Positions 1-10,510 of a stretch of DNA of 64,000 nt are shown here, in pieces. Numbering within the stretch: position 1 is the stretch's first letter; every line of letters starts with the position of its first letter. Under the pieces are notes generated by a model that made no database searches, was not told where the DNA came from, and saw only the letters and a program-made list of their open reading frames with translations. The translations under genes were made by a program, and so were the position numbers. Source of the DNA: Parasponia andersonii (Eukaryota > Streptophyta > Magnoliopsida > Rosales > Cannabaceae); NCBI GenBank assembly GCA_002914805.1, contig JXTB01000064.1:921710-985709 (forward strand), written 5' to 3'.

Positions 1-190
1 GGATCACTTCGCTAGTTGACGACTCGAGAAAACGTATGAAGAAGGAGGAGCTACGCGGCCAAAACTTGCCAGCTGGCCTCGAAAACGATCGTACTATAGG
101 AATCACATCGTGCAATAAAATGCTTGCCGATGACCCGGGAAAACATACGAGGAGAAAAAGGGTGCGCAGCCCAAAAGCTTGCCAGCAGAC
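1..190 (+). repeat. End of 99-bp tandem array of Tat-A
   Basis: About two diverged units are visible. They carry the recurring words CGTACT..GGGATCAC, GACCCG/GACTCGAGAAAA and ACTTGCCAGC that define the long array at 27485-29620. The array continues beyond the left edge of the window. It lies between the pol region and the antisense gene of the retroelement and has no credible coding capacity. Confidence 0.75.
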
Positions 191-540
191 CCCCTAAGGA
201 ACATTTTAGCTACACGTAGAGCTAAAGGAAAGCAGGGTCGGGATCCACCTGTTGGAAGTGGACCCTCCCTAAGGAACATTTTAGCTACACGTAGAGCTAC
301 AGGAAAGCAGGGTCGGGATCCACCCGTTGGAAGTGGACCCTCCCTAAGGAATATTTTAGCTACACGAAGAGCTAAAAGAAAGCAGGGTCGGGATCTACCC
401 GTTGGAAGTGGACCCTCACTAAGGAATATTTTAGCTACACGAAGAGCTAAAGGAATGCAGGGTCGGGATTCACCCATTGGAAGTGGACCCTCCCTAAGGA
501 ACATTTTAGCTACACAAAGAGCTGAAGGAAAGTAGGCTCT
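191..540 (+). repeat. 75-bp tandem repeat, about 4.6 units
   Basis: The word AAGGAAYATTTTAGCTACAC begins at 196, 271, 346, 421 and 496, an exact 75-bp period. Units differ by a few substitutions. The short open frames on both strands here are by-products of a period divisible by three. A two-unit diverged version occurs at the matching place in Tat-B (29690-29880). Confidence 0.92.
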
Positions 541-1221
541 ACCCGGGGGATGATTTATTTGCGCATGGGCAGGTTGTGAACAGATTTGGAGTCTACCCAT
601 TGGAAGTAGTCCAGTACCAGACTAAACGTGAAGACAAAAATTAAGATTAAAGTCTGTTTATTATGTCCTAAAAATACAAAGTGCACGGTTAATAGTGGTG
701 CGTGCTCATAAGCCCTACTTATGGGAGGCAGGTCGTGAACAGACTCGTAAGGAGACATCGGAGTGATAGTGCCCTGTTTGTTCCCGGTAAGAGCCAAGCC
801 CAGGCCTTCTCCTTTACAACGACGGGTCCAAACAATGGTTGACCAATCCCTGGAGCTGGTTCCGAGCGCAGTCCCATTTGGGGTCGGAGAAGTCCAGCCA
901 CACGCGCGGGTGGAACTCTGCCAAAACAAGTTATAACAGAAGTTATACCTCCGTAAAACCAGATGAGTCAAAGCTTGCTCCCCTTTCTCGGAACTAATCT
1001 TGGCAGTCATGGCCCGAGGAGGACTTACTAATAGTCCGAAATCATATCCATATGAGTCGTCCATAATTATTTATATAGACGGCTACAACAAGGCTTAACT
1101 TTACCCCAGACGCAGTCAACAAAGAAAAAGAAAACAGACTAAAGAGAATTGCACTGTTCTTATTATTTATTCGGAGGGTTACAACGAGGGTCAGCTTTAC
1201 AAATGTACAAAGTAAGGGACC
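541..1221. other. Tat-A spacer between arrays and antisense gene
   Basis: No convincing gene is seen. The stretch resembles 29880-30540 of Tat-B at several points, for example around CCCTGTTTGTTCCCGG versus CCTGTTTTCCCCCG, so it is normal internal sequence of this family. It would hold the 3' untranslated end and polyadenylation region of the antisense transcript. Confidence 0.5.
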
Positions 1222-4216
1222 CTAGTTACCTCCGTCCATAGGAGCACGGCCAGTCCCGGTGCTTGGACCAGCCCTGGTGGAGGGTGGCATGCCAGGGTCG
1301 GATTCATCACTGGATACAATGACCGCGCCAGACCCCTCACCAGTTGAGACCTCGAGACCAGGCTGAGCGCCAGGGGCTTCCGAAGTTCGATCTGGCAGAC
1401 CGGAAACGGGGATAAGCTCTTTGGCACCAGAAGCAGATGTAGAGGGCTCGTCCTTTTCTACAGCAAGCATCTTCAGCATGTCAGCCGGATACGTGATGCT
1501 GATCTCATCCCCGAGCTGCTGCATGTAGTGCTCGACGGAATAGTGGTCTCTCTCGATGCCTTTCTGATCATCAAATTGGTCTGCCATTACCACCTCAACG
1601 TTGCCTTCGAACTCTCTATTCTCCCAACCAGACCTGTAACTTTCTGCAGAAAGGACGTTCACCTGCCTCTGGTACCTCATTTTTAATTTCTCCGTGTCTG
1701 CCAGCCTATCCTTCAGCGCTGCCAGCCTGAGCTCCGCTTGCCGCTGTGATAAGTTGACCAAAAAAGTGTTAATGCTGGCAAGGTCCTCACTGTGTTTGTG
1801 AGACATCTCTACATGAGCACCCATCAGATTTTTGTGATCCAAGAAGAGACATCGATTTACCTCGTTAGACTGATCAAGCATGCGTTGCAGAGAATGGGAC
1901 TCTAGCTTGGCTTTCGCCTCGGCTTTCCTCGCTTATTTGGCATCATCAATAGCCCTGTCACGAGCGATGAAAGCCAATCCCATCTCTGCCCCTGTGCTCT
2001 GCAATTCTTGCTCCTTAACCCTTAGCTCGTTCTGAGCCAGTCTGGTGGCCTCAGATTGGGCAAGTTTGTCAGCCTCCGCCTCAGCTAGTCTCGCAGCCAG
2101 CTCCTCGCGTCTAGTCCTCTCGACGCTCAGTGAGTGAGCCACTGCGCTGCTGACCCTCGCCTCCTCGAGGCTCCGATATAAATCAAAGTCAGACCTCAAT
2201 TCGGCGAAGGTGGCCTCACTGCGCTCTGCCAGTGCAGAGCAGAAACTCAGCTCCTCGGTCAAACCTCTGATACGAGAGGAATAGAAAGACCGAATGGCAG
2301 CCAGCTGTAAGTTAAACAAAAAAAGGGGGGTCAGCATTTAGCAAAGATGTTGAAAAACTTAGAAGCAACCGAGTGGACCAAACCTGCATGAAGGTACGGC
2401 TGGTGACAAGCTCGACGTTTTCCAAAGAGAGCGCCTCCAGCTCCGGCTCTGCGGCTGGACCCTCTCTTTGGGTGTTACCCATGCCTGGGGAACATGGCCC
2501 CGCCCTGCTAGCTATGAGGGCACCCTCTCCACCAGCCAGGCATACCTCTGAAGCAGTGGCGGCAGGGACGGAGGAAAGCTCGGTGCCACCGAGAGTGCCG
2601 TCGGCCGCGATGGGAGGTGGTGCATCTCCTCTTGGCAGGCCGCTGTGCACAGACCTTCTTCTCATTAGAAGGGTCAGTGTGGCCCCGTCATCATCACTGT
2701 CAGACGAGGGGGCAACCTTGCCCCTCTTCTCCGCCCGACCCTCTTCTTCGTTAGATGAGCTGACCTGGTGTCGCCGCTTTATTGGAACCGGGGGAGGGGA
2801 AGATAGCTGGGACTTCAACCTCGGAGCCCTCCCACTGAGCTCAGCGATCTCCCCACCGAGGCAAATAGCACCCGATTTCGAACCGGAGACAAAGGTGGAC
2901 GAGATTGGTGTAGCAGACTCCCCAGCTAGACTCAGCGGTGTCTCCTCGCCTCCACCTGTGTCGGAGCGGGGGACCGTAGGCACTTCATCTCCTGAAAGCA
3001 CCACGAGATACCGGCCAGCGGGTGCCTTGGGGCGAGCCTTATAACCCGCGGCTCCCCCCTTGATGGGGGAGGGGTCAGGCGATGGGCCCGTCTTAGAACC
3101 TACAAAGAACAAGCAACATGTTTAGGTCACGGCCATAATTTGACCCACGAAGCTCAAGGATGCGAAAATAAACCCACCCCTAGCCCTCTTGGGGGTGGCG
3201 GCTTCCTCCCTGCGGAGCTTGATGCACTCCTCGGCCACTAAGCTCACAGCTTCCTCGAGCTTATGGCTAGACGATGCAAGCAGATCATTGGAGCCTGCTA
3301 ATTGGCTCGAAGCCGTGACCTGCCGACCCACCAGAGTGATCCGATCATACTCGTCCCGGTGGAATCGGTTCAGGGCAAATGCGTCAAGTCGGCTCCGCAG
3401 ATGCTTTGTGATGATCCAGGTGTCTAGGGAGAAAGGAAGGTATGAAACTATCCTGGGCATCATATTCATCACCAAGGGGTTGAGAGTGGCTTGGATGTGC
3501 CGGCAGTACCCAGGAGATCCAAAGATAACAATCCCCTCCAGGCTTTTGAGCTACCCCGCTGGCAAACGCGGCTCGAATCTACTCTCTTCTGCTGAGGTTG
3601 CATAAGACAAAATAACGTGAGCAATAACAAACGAGGAGAACACAGACCCAAAAATCACCACCAAGCACTTACTCTGCAGGAAAGCTGAGGGAACTTGGAA
3701 GTACTCCCCATTTACCCAAGGGGAGCACCACATCCCTCCAACGGCGTATAGCCTAGCATGGGAGTCCCATTGCTTGTCTGACCTCGGCAAGCCCCAGAAG
3801 ATATGACGTCTCGGTAGTGGTTGAAGGTAAAAGGTGGGGTAGGAACCTTTCTTGGGGATGAGGGTGAGTTTATAAACATAAAAGACCACCTCCAGGTCGA
3901 TATGCAGATTGTAGAGAACTGACAGGATGGAAAGCCCCATCAGAATCATGACCCTATTTACATTTAACTGCATCGGATGGATCCCCGTCAAAGCGAATAA
4001 TTGGTGGATCAGAGGAGGTAGAGGGAATCGTAGCCATTCCAGGTGTTTTCTGCCCAAGATAATGGAGCCTTCAGGGGCAGAGGGACGAAGATACCAATCT
4101 GTAGGGCCCTCGACCCTTTGTAGCGTCACTCTACCGGGGAGGCAGAGCTGTCTCCTTAGTGAATCCAACTCTGAATCCACGATAGGGTGCAATTCCTGAT
4201 CTTGACTTGAAGCCAT
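1222..4216 (-). pseudogene. Antisense accessory gene of Tat-A, four exons, gypsy-type transposon domain plus coiled coil
   Basis: Read on the minus strand: exon 1 4216-3673, exon 2 3591-3178, exon 3 3099-2384, exon 4 2304-1222. Introns of 81, 78 and 79 bp start GTAAGT, GTGGGT and GTTTGG and end in AG. The four exons join in one frame of about 918 codons. The N-terminal 180 residues (starting MASSQDQELH, with FPLPPLIHQLFALTGIHPMQ and HIFWGLPRSDKQW) resemble the plant 'putative gypsy type transposon' family, recognised by eye. The middle is Ser/Asp/Pro-rich, and the C-terminal part is a long Ala/Glu/Leu/Arg coiled coil around 2300-1650 with an acidic Ser-rich tail. Exon 2 has an in-frame TAG soon after its start, and exon 4 has a TAA near 1935 where Tat-B reads GAG. 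This copy is therefore broken. Function is unknown. Confidence 0.8.
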
Positions 4217-4557
4217 TGTTTTGAATACGAGTAAAAGAGGTAAAGTCTCCAGAAGGGAGGAAATCGGAAACCCTAGGATTTTATGAGGCTAGAATAATTG
4301 AAGATTTTAGTAAAGTGGCGAATGAGCGTAATTGCGGCTTTTATAGAGGGGGAGCCGAAGAGTTTTTCTGGAAAAGGGGAGAGCAAAAGAGACCGAACAG
4401 TCGGAACATCGAAATTCAAACAAATTTCGTGACATGGGATAGCGTGCCTCCATGTCGGCAGGGAGGGAGCCACGTGCACCCCCCAGATTGGAGGAACAGA
4501 TTAACGATTTCCCCACTTGATAGATACGAATCCATCAAGTAGTGAAATTGGGGCAGT
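4217..4557. promoter_or_regulatory. Probable promoter region of the Tat-A antisense gene
   Basis: This 340-bp stretch lies between the antisense start codon (4216) and the 3' LTR. It is conserved with 33740-34102 of Tat-B; both carry a GGCTTTTATA-A/G-A stretch (4337 and 33862) and GACGATTTC/CGATTTCTCC-CACTTGATRGATACGAATCCATCAA next to the LTR. It should contain the polypurine tract for the sense element and the promoter for the antisense gene. The promoter role is inferred from position only. Confidence 0.4.
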
Positions 4558-5386
4558 TGTGGGACCTGTTCCCAAATCATACACCACATGGACGATTAAG
4601 CGGTAGAACAGGTCACAAATGGGGCCTACCATCTGACAGGTGTCGAGAGTGATTAGCTAAAGGCCACGCGGGTCACACGTGATATCACAATCGGCCGTTG
4701 GGCCATCTGAGGTTAGGGCAGAGCCCATCATAGACCCTGGACAGACTCAGCCCAGTCTGACCCTTACCTTGACAGTTGGGGGGTCGGAAGCCCCAAGGGT
4801 CTTCCATCAAAATACGATGGAAAACAACTCACAACTCCAGACCCAGACAGAGCATTTAATGTGATCTTGGGTATGAATGCGCAGAGGGCAAGCCGTCCTA
4901 ACAGAACGACGATTTGTCCAAATCTCACCCCTGACAGATTCAAGCCATAAGAGGCGGCGGAAACCAGGCTACAGTGATACAGAGGTGATCACGGTAATCC
5001 CGGCCCGTGACCTCTAGGAAAAACTTTGAGGAAAAAGGTACTCAGTCCTGAGATTGAGACATGAATAGTTCATAATTTCAGGACTACATATATATGAGTC
5101 ATGCGTTCCTGAGAGGGGTATGTACGCATACAAAAAGAGATATTTAAAAGTTTACAAGCAAGAAACAAATATATACTCATATAGAACTAAATCCTTACTA
5201 CCTTGAATCAAAAAAAGACTACTGACTTAAGCATCAGATAGTCTTTGCAGGTGGTCACTCCCGCCTCTCCGATCCTGCTTGAAGTTTAGAGCACTTTGGA
5301 ATAGTAAGGACACGTGGACAGTTAGAGGACGCATCATCAGCGGTTCAAAGACACGTGGACGGCTGGTGAAAAACCGCTCCAACACT
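4558..5386 (+). repeat. 3' LTR of Tat-A
   Basis: It starts TGTGGGACC, as do the two LTRs of Tat-B (20980 and 34103), and stays alignable through the CCAGACCCAGACAGAGCATTTAAT block (about 4839), the GACTTAAG..AGAGTCTTTGCAGGTGG block (about 5222) and a final GACACGTGGACGGCTGGTG. The end is estimated near 5386. A target-site duplication cannot be tested because the 5' LTR is outside the window. Confidence 0.82.
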
Positions 5387-5607
5387 ATCTTTGCCAAAAT
5401 AGAACATGGCATCACATCCTCTCTCTCTCTCTTTCTTTTTTTTTTATTCTTTTTTATTATTATAAAACGATATTTCATTTCTAATTCAGACTATCGTATT
5501 GTTTCATTCAGTTAAAAACTACACGTTTAATATCGAATTGGCTTGTTATATATATATACATATATTTTTTTTTGAAAGAATGTATATATATATATAAATA
5601 TATATAT
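5387..5607. other. Low-complexity spacer
   Basis: CT-rich (CTCTCTCTCTTTCTTTTT) followed by TA-rich sequence. No gene is seen. Confidence 0.6.
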
Positions 5608-5831
5608 GGGCACCAATTCAGTAAGTATTTTTTTTTTTTACCTATGCATAGGTATCAATTTGTCCAATGAAAATTTAGCATGCACATTTTTTTATTATAA
5701 AAAGTAAGAGAAAGAAAGAGCATTAATGATGCACGTCTTTTCATGCATTTCATTATACCCATTGGATCATCGGGTAAAAAAAAAAACCTATTCGTAGGTA
5801 AAGAAAAAAAATACCTATTGGATTGGCAACC
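5608..5831. mobile_element. MITE, copy A of a three-member family
   Basis: A 224-bp non-coding element with imperfect terminal inverted repeats. The left end reads GGGCACCAATTCAGTAAGTA then T-rich ACCTATGCATAGGT; the right end, reverse-complemented, reads GGTTGCCAATCCAATAGGTA then T-rich ACCTACGAATAGGT. The centre contains AGTAAGAGAAAGAAAGAGCATTAATGATG. Copies B (18763-18987) and C (20405-20600, opposite orientation) match along their length. It lies about 760 bp upstream of the FBT-1 start. Flanks are TA-rich, so the target duplication is ambiguous. Confidence 0.8.
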
Positions 5832-6592
5832 TATTTATATATATTAGAAAGATATTAAAAAACTTGAATTTCAGTCAAGTGAAAGGACTATTTATATTTT
5901 CAGTCAGGTTGGAGTTGTTAATAATCAGTTAGACAACGATACGTCGTTTCCTAAATCAGACAACAAGCTGAAATCAGACAACAAGCTGATATCTGTAATG
6001 CATTTAAAAAACTACATGTCAGTTCATTTACCTTAAATCAAATGTACCATTTTTTTTTTCTCTCCCTTTCTTTCTTTTTCACATTTTCAAAGATTAATGA
6101 ATGGATTCTGAAATATTGAATCTGAGTCAAGTGGGACTTTTTATTTAATTTTATTGGTGAAGAGTCAAGTGGTAATTTTCAATTCTCAGTGTCTTTATTA
6201 TGTACAAGGAACCCAAAAAGACCTGGCCACATGCCAGTAGGCTAACCCAGTTATTTTTTATTTTTATTTTTATTTTTTTGAAACCCGATATTCTATTTGT
6301 TCCCCCAAAACTCCCGGACCACTTTTTCGGGGTGGAAACTCTATCTATTATTTTTCTTTTCTTTTTTTAAATAAAGGGCTCCCACTCCGCTTTTGCCATA
6401 CGTTCATTACGTAATTTAAAAAAAAAAATTAAAAAAGTTGCACTACCCGTATTTCGTGGTGTGGACTGAGAATGAGAAAACGTTTCCATTTTTCATTTTT
6501 TTCTTATGTCATAAATTTGAGTGTACATTAAGCATTGCTCTGAGAAACTATATACCTTCCTCAGTTCACACGCCCTCTCCCATCACAGATCC
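5832..6592 (+). promoter_or_regulatory. Upstream region of FBT-1
   Basis: AT-rich, with long A and T homopolymers and no coding sequence. The last 150 bp align with the upstream regions of FBT-2 and FBT-3: the AATGAGAAAACGTTTC block, then CATTAAGCATTG, CCTTCCTC and CATCACAGATCC just before the ATG. A TATATA at 6550 is about 43 bp upstream of the start codon, too close for a long leader, and it is not conserved in the other copies. Confidence 0.6.
6452..6486 (+). promoter_or_regulatory. Conserved upstream block of FBT genes (FBT-1 copy)
   Basis: Reads TTTCGTGGTGTGGACTGAGA then ATGAGAAAACGTTTC. The same block precedes FBT-2 (11184-11222) and FBT-3 (36067-36102), and appears twice upstream of the broken fourth copy. 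The FBT-2 version has a TTACGTGG core; here it is TTTCGTGG. Its invariant half is GAGAAAACGTTTC. A regulatory role is inferred from conservation among paralogues, which recent duplication could also explain. Confidence 0.5.
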
Positions 6593-9500
6593 ATGGATTC
6601 CACCGAGACCGGCTATCTCGTCGGAAAACCGTCCGGCGACGATGACCCTTCTGAACCACCACCGGCAACCAAAATGAGCCACCTCGATTCGTACGGAAGC
6701 TCAAAATCAACCACCACTTGTTCTAACCGTTTGGTGAAGATAGTAGTGGAACCTCTCCAATGGCTCCAAATGCTCTCCTCCCAGCTAAACCCAAGCTTCG
6801 TCTTCGGCGTGATCCTGGTCTACGGTTTCAACCAAGGCTTCTCTGGCTCTTTCTTCAAAGTGGTCTCCGACTACTACTGGAAAGACGTGCAGCAGGTCCA
6901 GCCCTCGGTGGTCCAGCTCTACACGGGCCTCTACGCCATCCCCTGGGTCATGAAGCCCATCTGGGGCCTCATGACCGACGTCTTCCCCGTCAAGGGCTAC
7001 CGCCGCCGCCCCTACTTCGTCCTCGCCGGATTCATCGGCGCACTCTCCGCCGCCATGGTCGCGCTCGGCGGACGGTTGACCGTCGCGGTGGCGCTGAGCT
7101 GCCTGATCGGTTTGTCGGCGGCGGTGGCCATCGCGGACGTGACCATCGACGCCTGCATCGCCAGGAATAGTATTGAGGTTCGTGCTTTGGCCTCGGATTT
7201 GCAGAGCCTATGTGGGTTTTGCTCCTCCGCCGGTGCCTTGATCGGGTACTCCACCAGTGGGTTCTTCGTTCACCATCTTGGACCCCAGGTACACGCTATG
7301 GTCAATGGTCAATGCCCCCAGTTTTCTGGCCTTTGTTTTTTATGTACAAAATTTATGTTAATAAGTTAATTATTGAAGAAGAAAAAAATTTACAGTAAGG
7401 TTTATTGTTTTTTGACAAATTGTGTTGGGTTGTTCATAAATCTTAATCTTCGTTGTGAATATATTCGTGTTTGGCAGGGGTCATTGGGTCTTCTGGCAGG
7501 TCCACCAACCTTATTGATTCTTCTGGGCTTCGTCTTATATGAGCAGAGAACAAGCGGCCGTTCTGAGGAGAAGGTTTGCAATTTTTATTGCATATAGTTT
7601 CAATTTCTTTTTTCTTCCTTTTGAAATGAGATATAGAAATATTGGTATTTTGTATCGATCAACGGAAACTGCGCAAGGTCCCACCCCGTGGACCCATCTA
7701 GCCCTCTAAAATTAAACATTAGTTAATTGCATTTACATTCTTTTCTCGGTTAAAACAAAAAGATTTGCCCCACTGTTTTGGTAATCTATCATTTCATCAA
7801 GCGTTGAAACTTTTGCCATGCATCACTATACAAGTGTTCTCGGAAAAAACTTTATATTGTAAAATATATAAATTGTGAAAGAAAACCATTTGAAATGTCG
7901 ATTATGGGCATGATGGTTCTTGGCAGTAGGCATTTTTGATTCGTGTCTACAATTTATACTTTATATTGAAAGAGTCTGGACAGGGTATAATAATATTTTA
8001 AAATAAATTATTAATAATATCTTCATTAGGATAATATAAAACGTTCAAATGGAGTAGCTCTATAAGCGTAGTACAAATCATAAAAGTTAATAGGGGATTC
8101 ATAATTCTCCGGAATGTAGCTAATTGCTTGGGTCATGACGGGCCCAATTTCACACATCATTCAATTTTAGACTTCTATTATATTATCTTTTTTCTTTTTT
8201 TTTTTTGGAGGGGAAGTTCTGTTATATCTTTTTGTTAATGACAAAAAAACAAATCATTCTTTATTAACTTCTTTTGCTTTTTTTTTTTTTATTAATTATT
8301 TGAGTCGATACTTTATTCACTTTTAGTTAATCAATATATATTTCAAAATATATTCGCCTCTCTTTACAATTCGAAAACGTTTTCGAATGATTTAAAAAAA
8401 AAAAAGTTGCTAGGTTTCACTGATTTGCTGATTGTGAACTTGGTTGATGAACAATAAGATTGTGATGGATACCATTATTATTGTTATTATTATTTTACCT
8501 ATAACCTTTACATGTAACACCCCCATGACAATAATCTCAATTTAAACTCTCTGTCGACAAGAGAGAGATCAGGTTGCTCTTGGTCAAGAGCATTAACAAA
8601 TGTTACATGTAAATTTTATATTATATCTCTAATCATGATAACATGTTATTACAGTAGCATGAATATATTACTTTCTAGATTTACTTACTGCTTTTGTGTT
8701 CTTTTCTCTCTCTCTTTGTTCGCAGTCAACAGAAAAGTTAGGATTAGCAATGAGGGGCATGTACAAAACAATCAAATTCCCTCAAGTGTGGAAGCCATCG
8801 CTTTACATGTTCCTATCTTTGGCTCTTAGTTTCAGCACTCATGAAGGTCACTTTTATTGGTACACTGACCCTAAAGCTGGTCCTGCATTCTCTCAGGTAC
8901 ACAAACTTGAAAAAATTACAAGCTAGATGATTTATGTACCTGAAAACTCTCATTCATCCTCACTAACAATAGCCTTTTATTATTGTCCTTTCATTAAAAA
9001 AAAAAAAAAAAAAAAAAAAGGAGTTTGTGGGGATAATTTATGCAATAGGTGCAATGGCATCCATGGTAGGAGTGCTAATCTACCACAAGAATCTAAAGGA
9101 CTACCCTTTCAGAAGCTTACTCTTTATGGCACAACTTCTATATAGTGTATGCGGAATGCTAGACCTCATGTTCGTTCTTAGGTGGAACTTAGTCCTAGGA
9201 ATCCCGGACTACTTGTTTGTTGTTATGGAGGAATGCGTTTCCCGAATCGTGAGCAGAATTCGATGGATGCCGATGATTGTACTGAGCAGCCGGCTCTGCC
9301 CTCTTGGAATCGAAGGCACCTTCTTCGCGCTACTAATGTGCATTGATAGCCTTGGCTCGCTGTCCTCCAAGTGGGCTGGGGGAATGGTGCTCCATGCTTT
9401 TCATGTCACCAGGACTGACTTTACAAACTTATGGTTAGTTGTTCTAATTAGGAATGTCTTGAGGTTTTCGACTCTAACCTTGATATTCTTGGTCCCCAAG

Positions 9501-9620
9501 GTCGGTCAGTCCGAGGTTATAATCCCTTCGGATCTTTTGACTAGGAATTCCACATCCGATGTTGAGGAAAATGACAACTTGGAGTTGGTTCCTCTCAATA
9601 TAGTGAAAGCTCAAGTTTAG
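6593..9620 (+). CDS. Folate-biopterin transporter family protein, copy 1 (FBT-1)
   Basis: Exons are 6593-7288, 7478-7573, 8726-8896 and 9021-9620. All introns are phase 0, GT-AG, of 189, 1152 and 124 bp, giving 520 aa. The BT1/FBT family is named for the Leishmania biopterin transporter; plant members are multi-pass membrane proteins of about 450-560 aa predicted to carry folates or pterins. Family signatures are the first membrane segment at about 68-85 (PSFVFGVILVYGFNQG), KPIWGLMTDVFP at 121-132 followed by a basic RRRPYF loop, ADVTIDACIARNS at 181-193, HEGHFYWYTDPKAGPAFS in exon 3 and LCPLGIEGTFFALLMCIDS in exon 4. The acidic N-terminus does not look like a plastid transit peptide. The ATG was chosen because it aligns with the starts of FBT-2 and FBT-3. 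One oddity is the last acceptor, which follows a 24-A run. The substrate is inferred from family only. Confidence 0.93.
8996..9019 (+). repeat. 24-A homopolymer abutting the exon 4 acceptor of FBT-1
   Basis: Twenty-four consecutive A bases lie directly before the G of the acceptor AG at 9019-9020. The pyrimidine tract (TATTGTCCTTTC) is pushed about 25 bp upstream. FBT-2 and FBT-3 instead have T-rich sequence and GGGCRAATAG at this place. Confidence 0.9.
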
Positions 9621-10114
9621 CTTCTTTTTTTTTTTTTGGGGGGGGGGGTGTATAGTACTTGGAGGAATACCATACGAATATTATGTACAAAATCTGAGAA
9701 ATTTTCCTTCAACACGTCTTGGAAATCTTGTAATTTTGTTACCATTAAATGGTCACAAAATAAAATTTTGTTCTTTTGTATTTCTCTCTATGACATTTTT
9801 TTTTGGTGCTGCCAATTTTTTGGAGGAGTTGTTTTAATAACTGAGAAAATAGAGATCACCAAAAATGACTCCCAGCTTAATTTCGTCTCTTTTGTGTTTT
9901 AAATTGTAGATGGTTCAGAAAAGGTGTTGAATAGTAGTGTTAGATTCTAGTGAAAATTAAAATTGGCTACTGTGAAGCCCAAGAAAACTCCTCCTGTGAG
10001 TTCTGTGTTCTGACTTCCGAGAAAAACAACCAGAAAACGGAGCACGTCCGCCTAAACCAAGAAATGGAAATATGAAAGGCTTATTTAGGCATCTCGGTTC
10101 TCAAATCTATCTAA
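9621..10114. other. FBT-1 3' untranslated region and spacer
   Basis: The first 180 bp align with the regions after FBT-2 and FBT-3 (a GAGGAATACCAT-like word, TGTACAAAATCTGAGAAAT and CACGTCTTGGAAAT). Nothing recognisable follows up to the MITE at 10115. Confidence 0.55.
9759..9764 (+). terminator. Candidate polyadenylation signal of FBT-1
   Basis: AATAAA lies 139 bp after the stop codon in the conserved 3' untranslated block shared with the other copies (ACCATT..ATGGTCAC). The hexamer itself is not conserved in FBT-2 or FBT-3, so it is a candidate only. Confidence 0.4.
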
Positions 10115-10510
10115 GGCTATGTTTGGTACGTGGGAAGAGGGAGAGGAAGGAAAAGATAGGAGAGAAAAGTGGATGAAAAGTGAAAAAATATATTGTTTGA
10201 TAAAACAGAAAAAGGAAGAAAAAAGAAAAAAGAAAAAAACTGAGATAGAAAATAAGTGGGTGGATTTCACAAAAATTTTCCTCTCCTAAATAATAAGAGA
10301 AAAGAAAGAGAAATTAATTAATGAATAAGTTTAAATTATTAAATTATCTTTATATATCAATTTAAAAATCATTATATTAATGATAAAATAATTATTTAAA
10401 ATAAATTAAATTTTCATTTTTTTTTACATACTAAGCAACCATAAAATAAAATATTTTCATTGCGTTACTTTTCCTCTTATTTTTTCCATACCTCACCGCC
10501 AAACATAGCC
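10115..10510. mobile_element. Tourist/Harbinger-type MITE
   Basis: A 396-bp element with a perfect 12-bp terminal inverted repeat (GGCTATGTTTGG / CCAAACATAGCC) and an exact TAA target duplication at 10112-10114 and 10511-10513. The inside is A/G-rich on the left and T-rich on the right, with no ORF. TAA duplications and this TIR style are typical of PIF/Harbinger MITEs. Confidence 0.88.

Larger units (their letters stand above)
1..5386 (+). mobile_element. Tat-lineage Ty3/Gypsy retrotransposon, 3' portion (Tat-A)
   Basis: This is the right-hand part of an LTR retrotransposon whose pol genes lie left of the window. From left to right it holds the end of a 99-bp tandem array, a 75-bp array, a spacer, an antisense gene on the minus strand and the 3' LTR. 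The same order, repeats, antisense gene and LTR recur in the complete element at 20980-34885, so family and orientation are inferred from that copy. Lineage is assigned from the dual RNase H of the complete copy. Stop codons in the antisense gene show that this copy is decayed. The right edge, near 5386, is estimated from the LTR alignment. Confidence 0.82.

Noticed and set aside
103-600. Minus- and plus-strand frames over the 75-bp repeats
   Set aside because: By-products of a repeat length divisible by three, with no start context and no match to a known family.
2373-3044. A 223-codon plus-strand frame
   Set aside because: Exact shadow of exon 3 of the minus-strand antisense gene, whose splice phases support the other strand.
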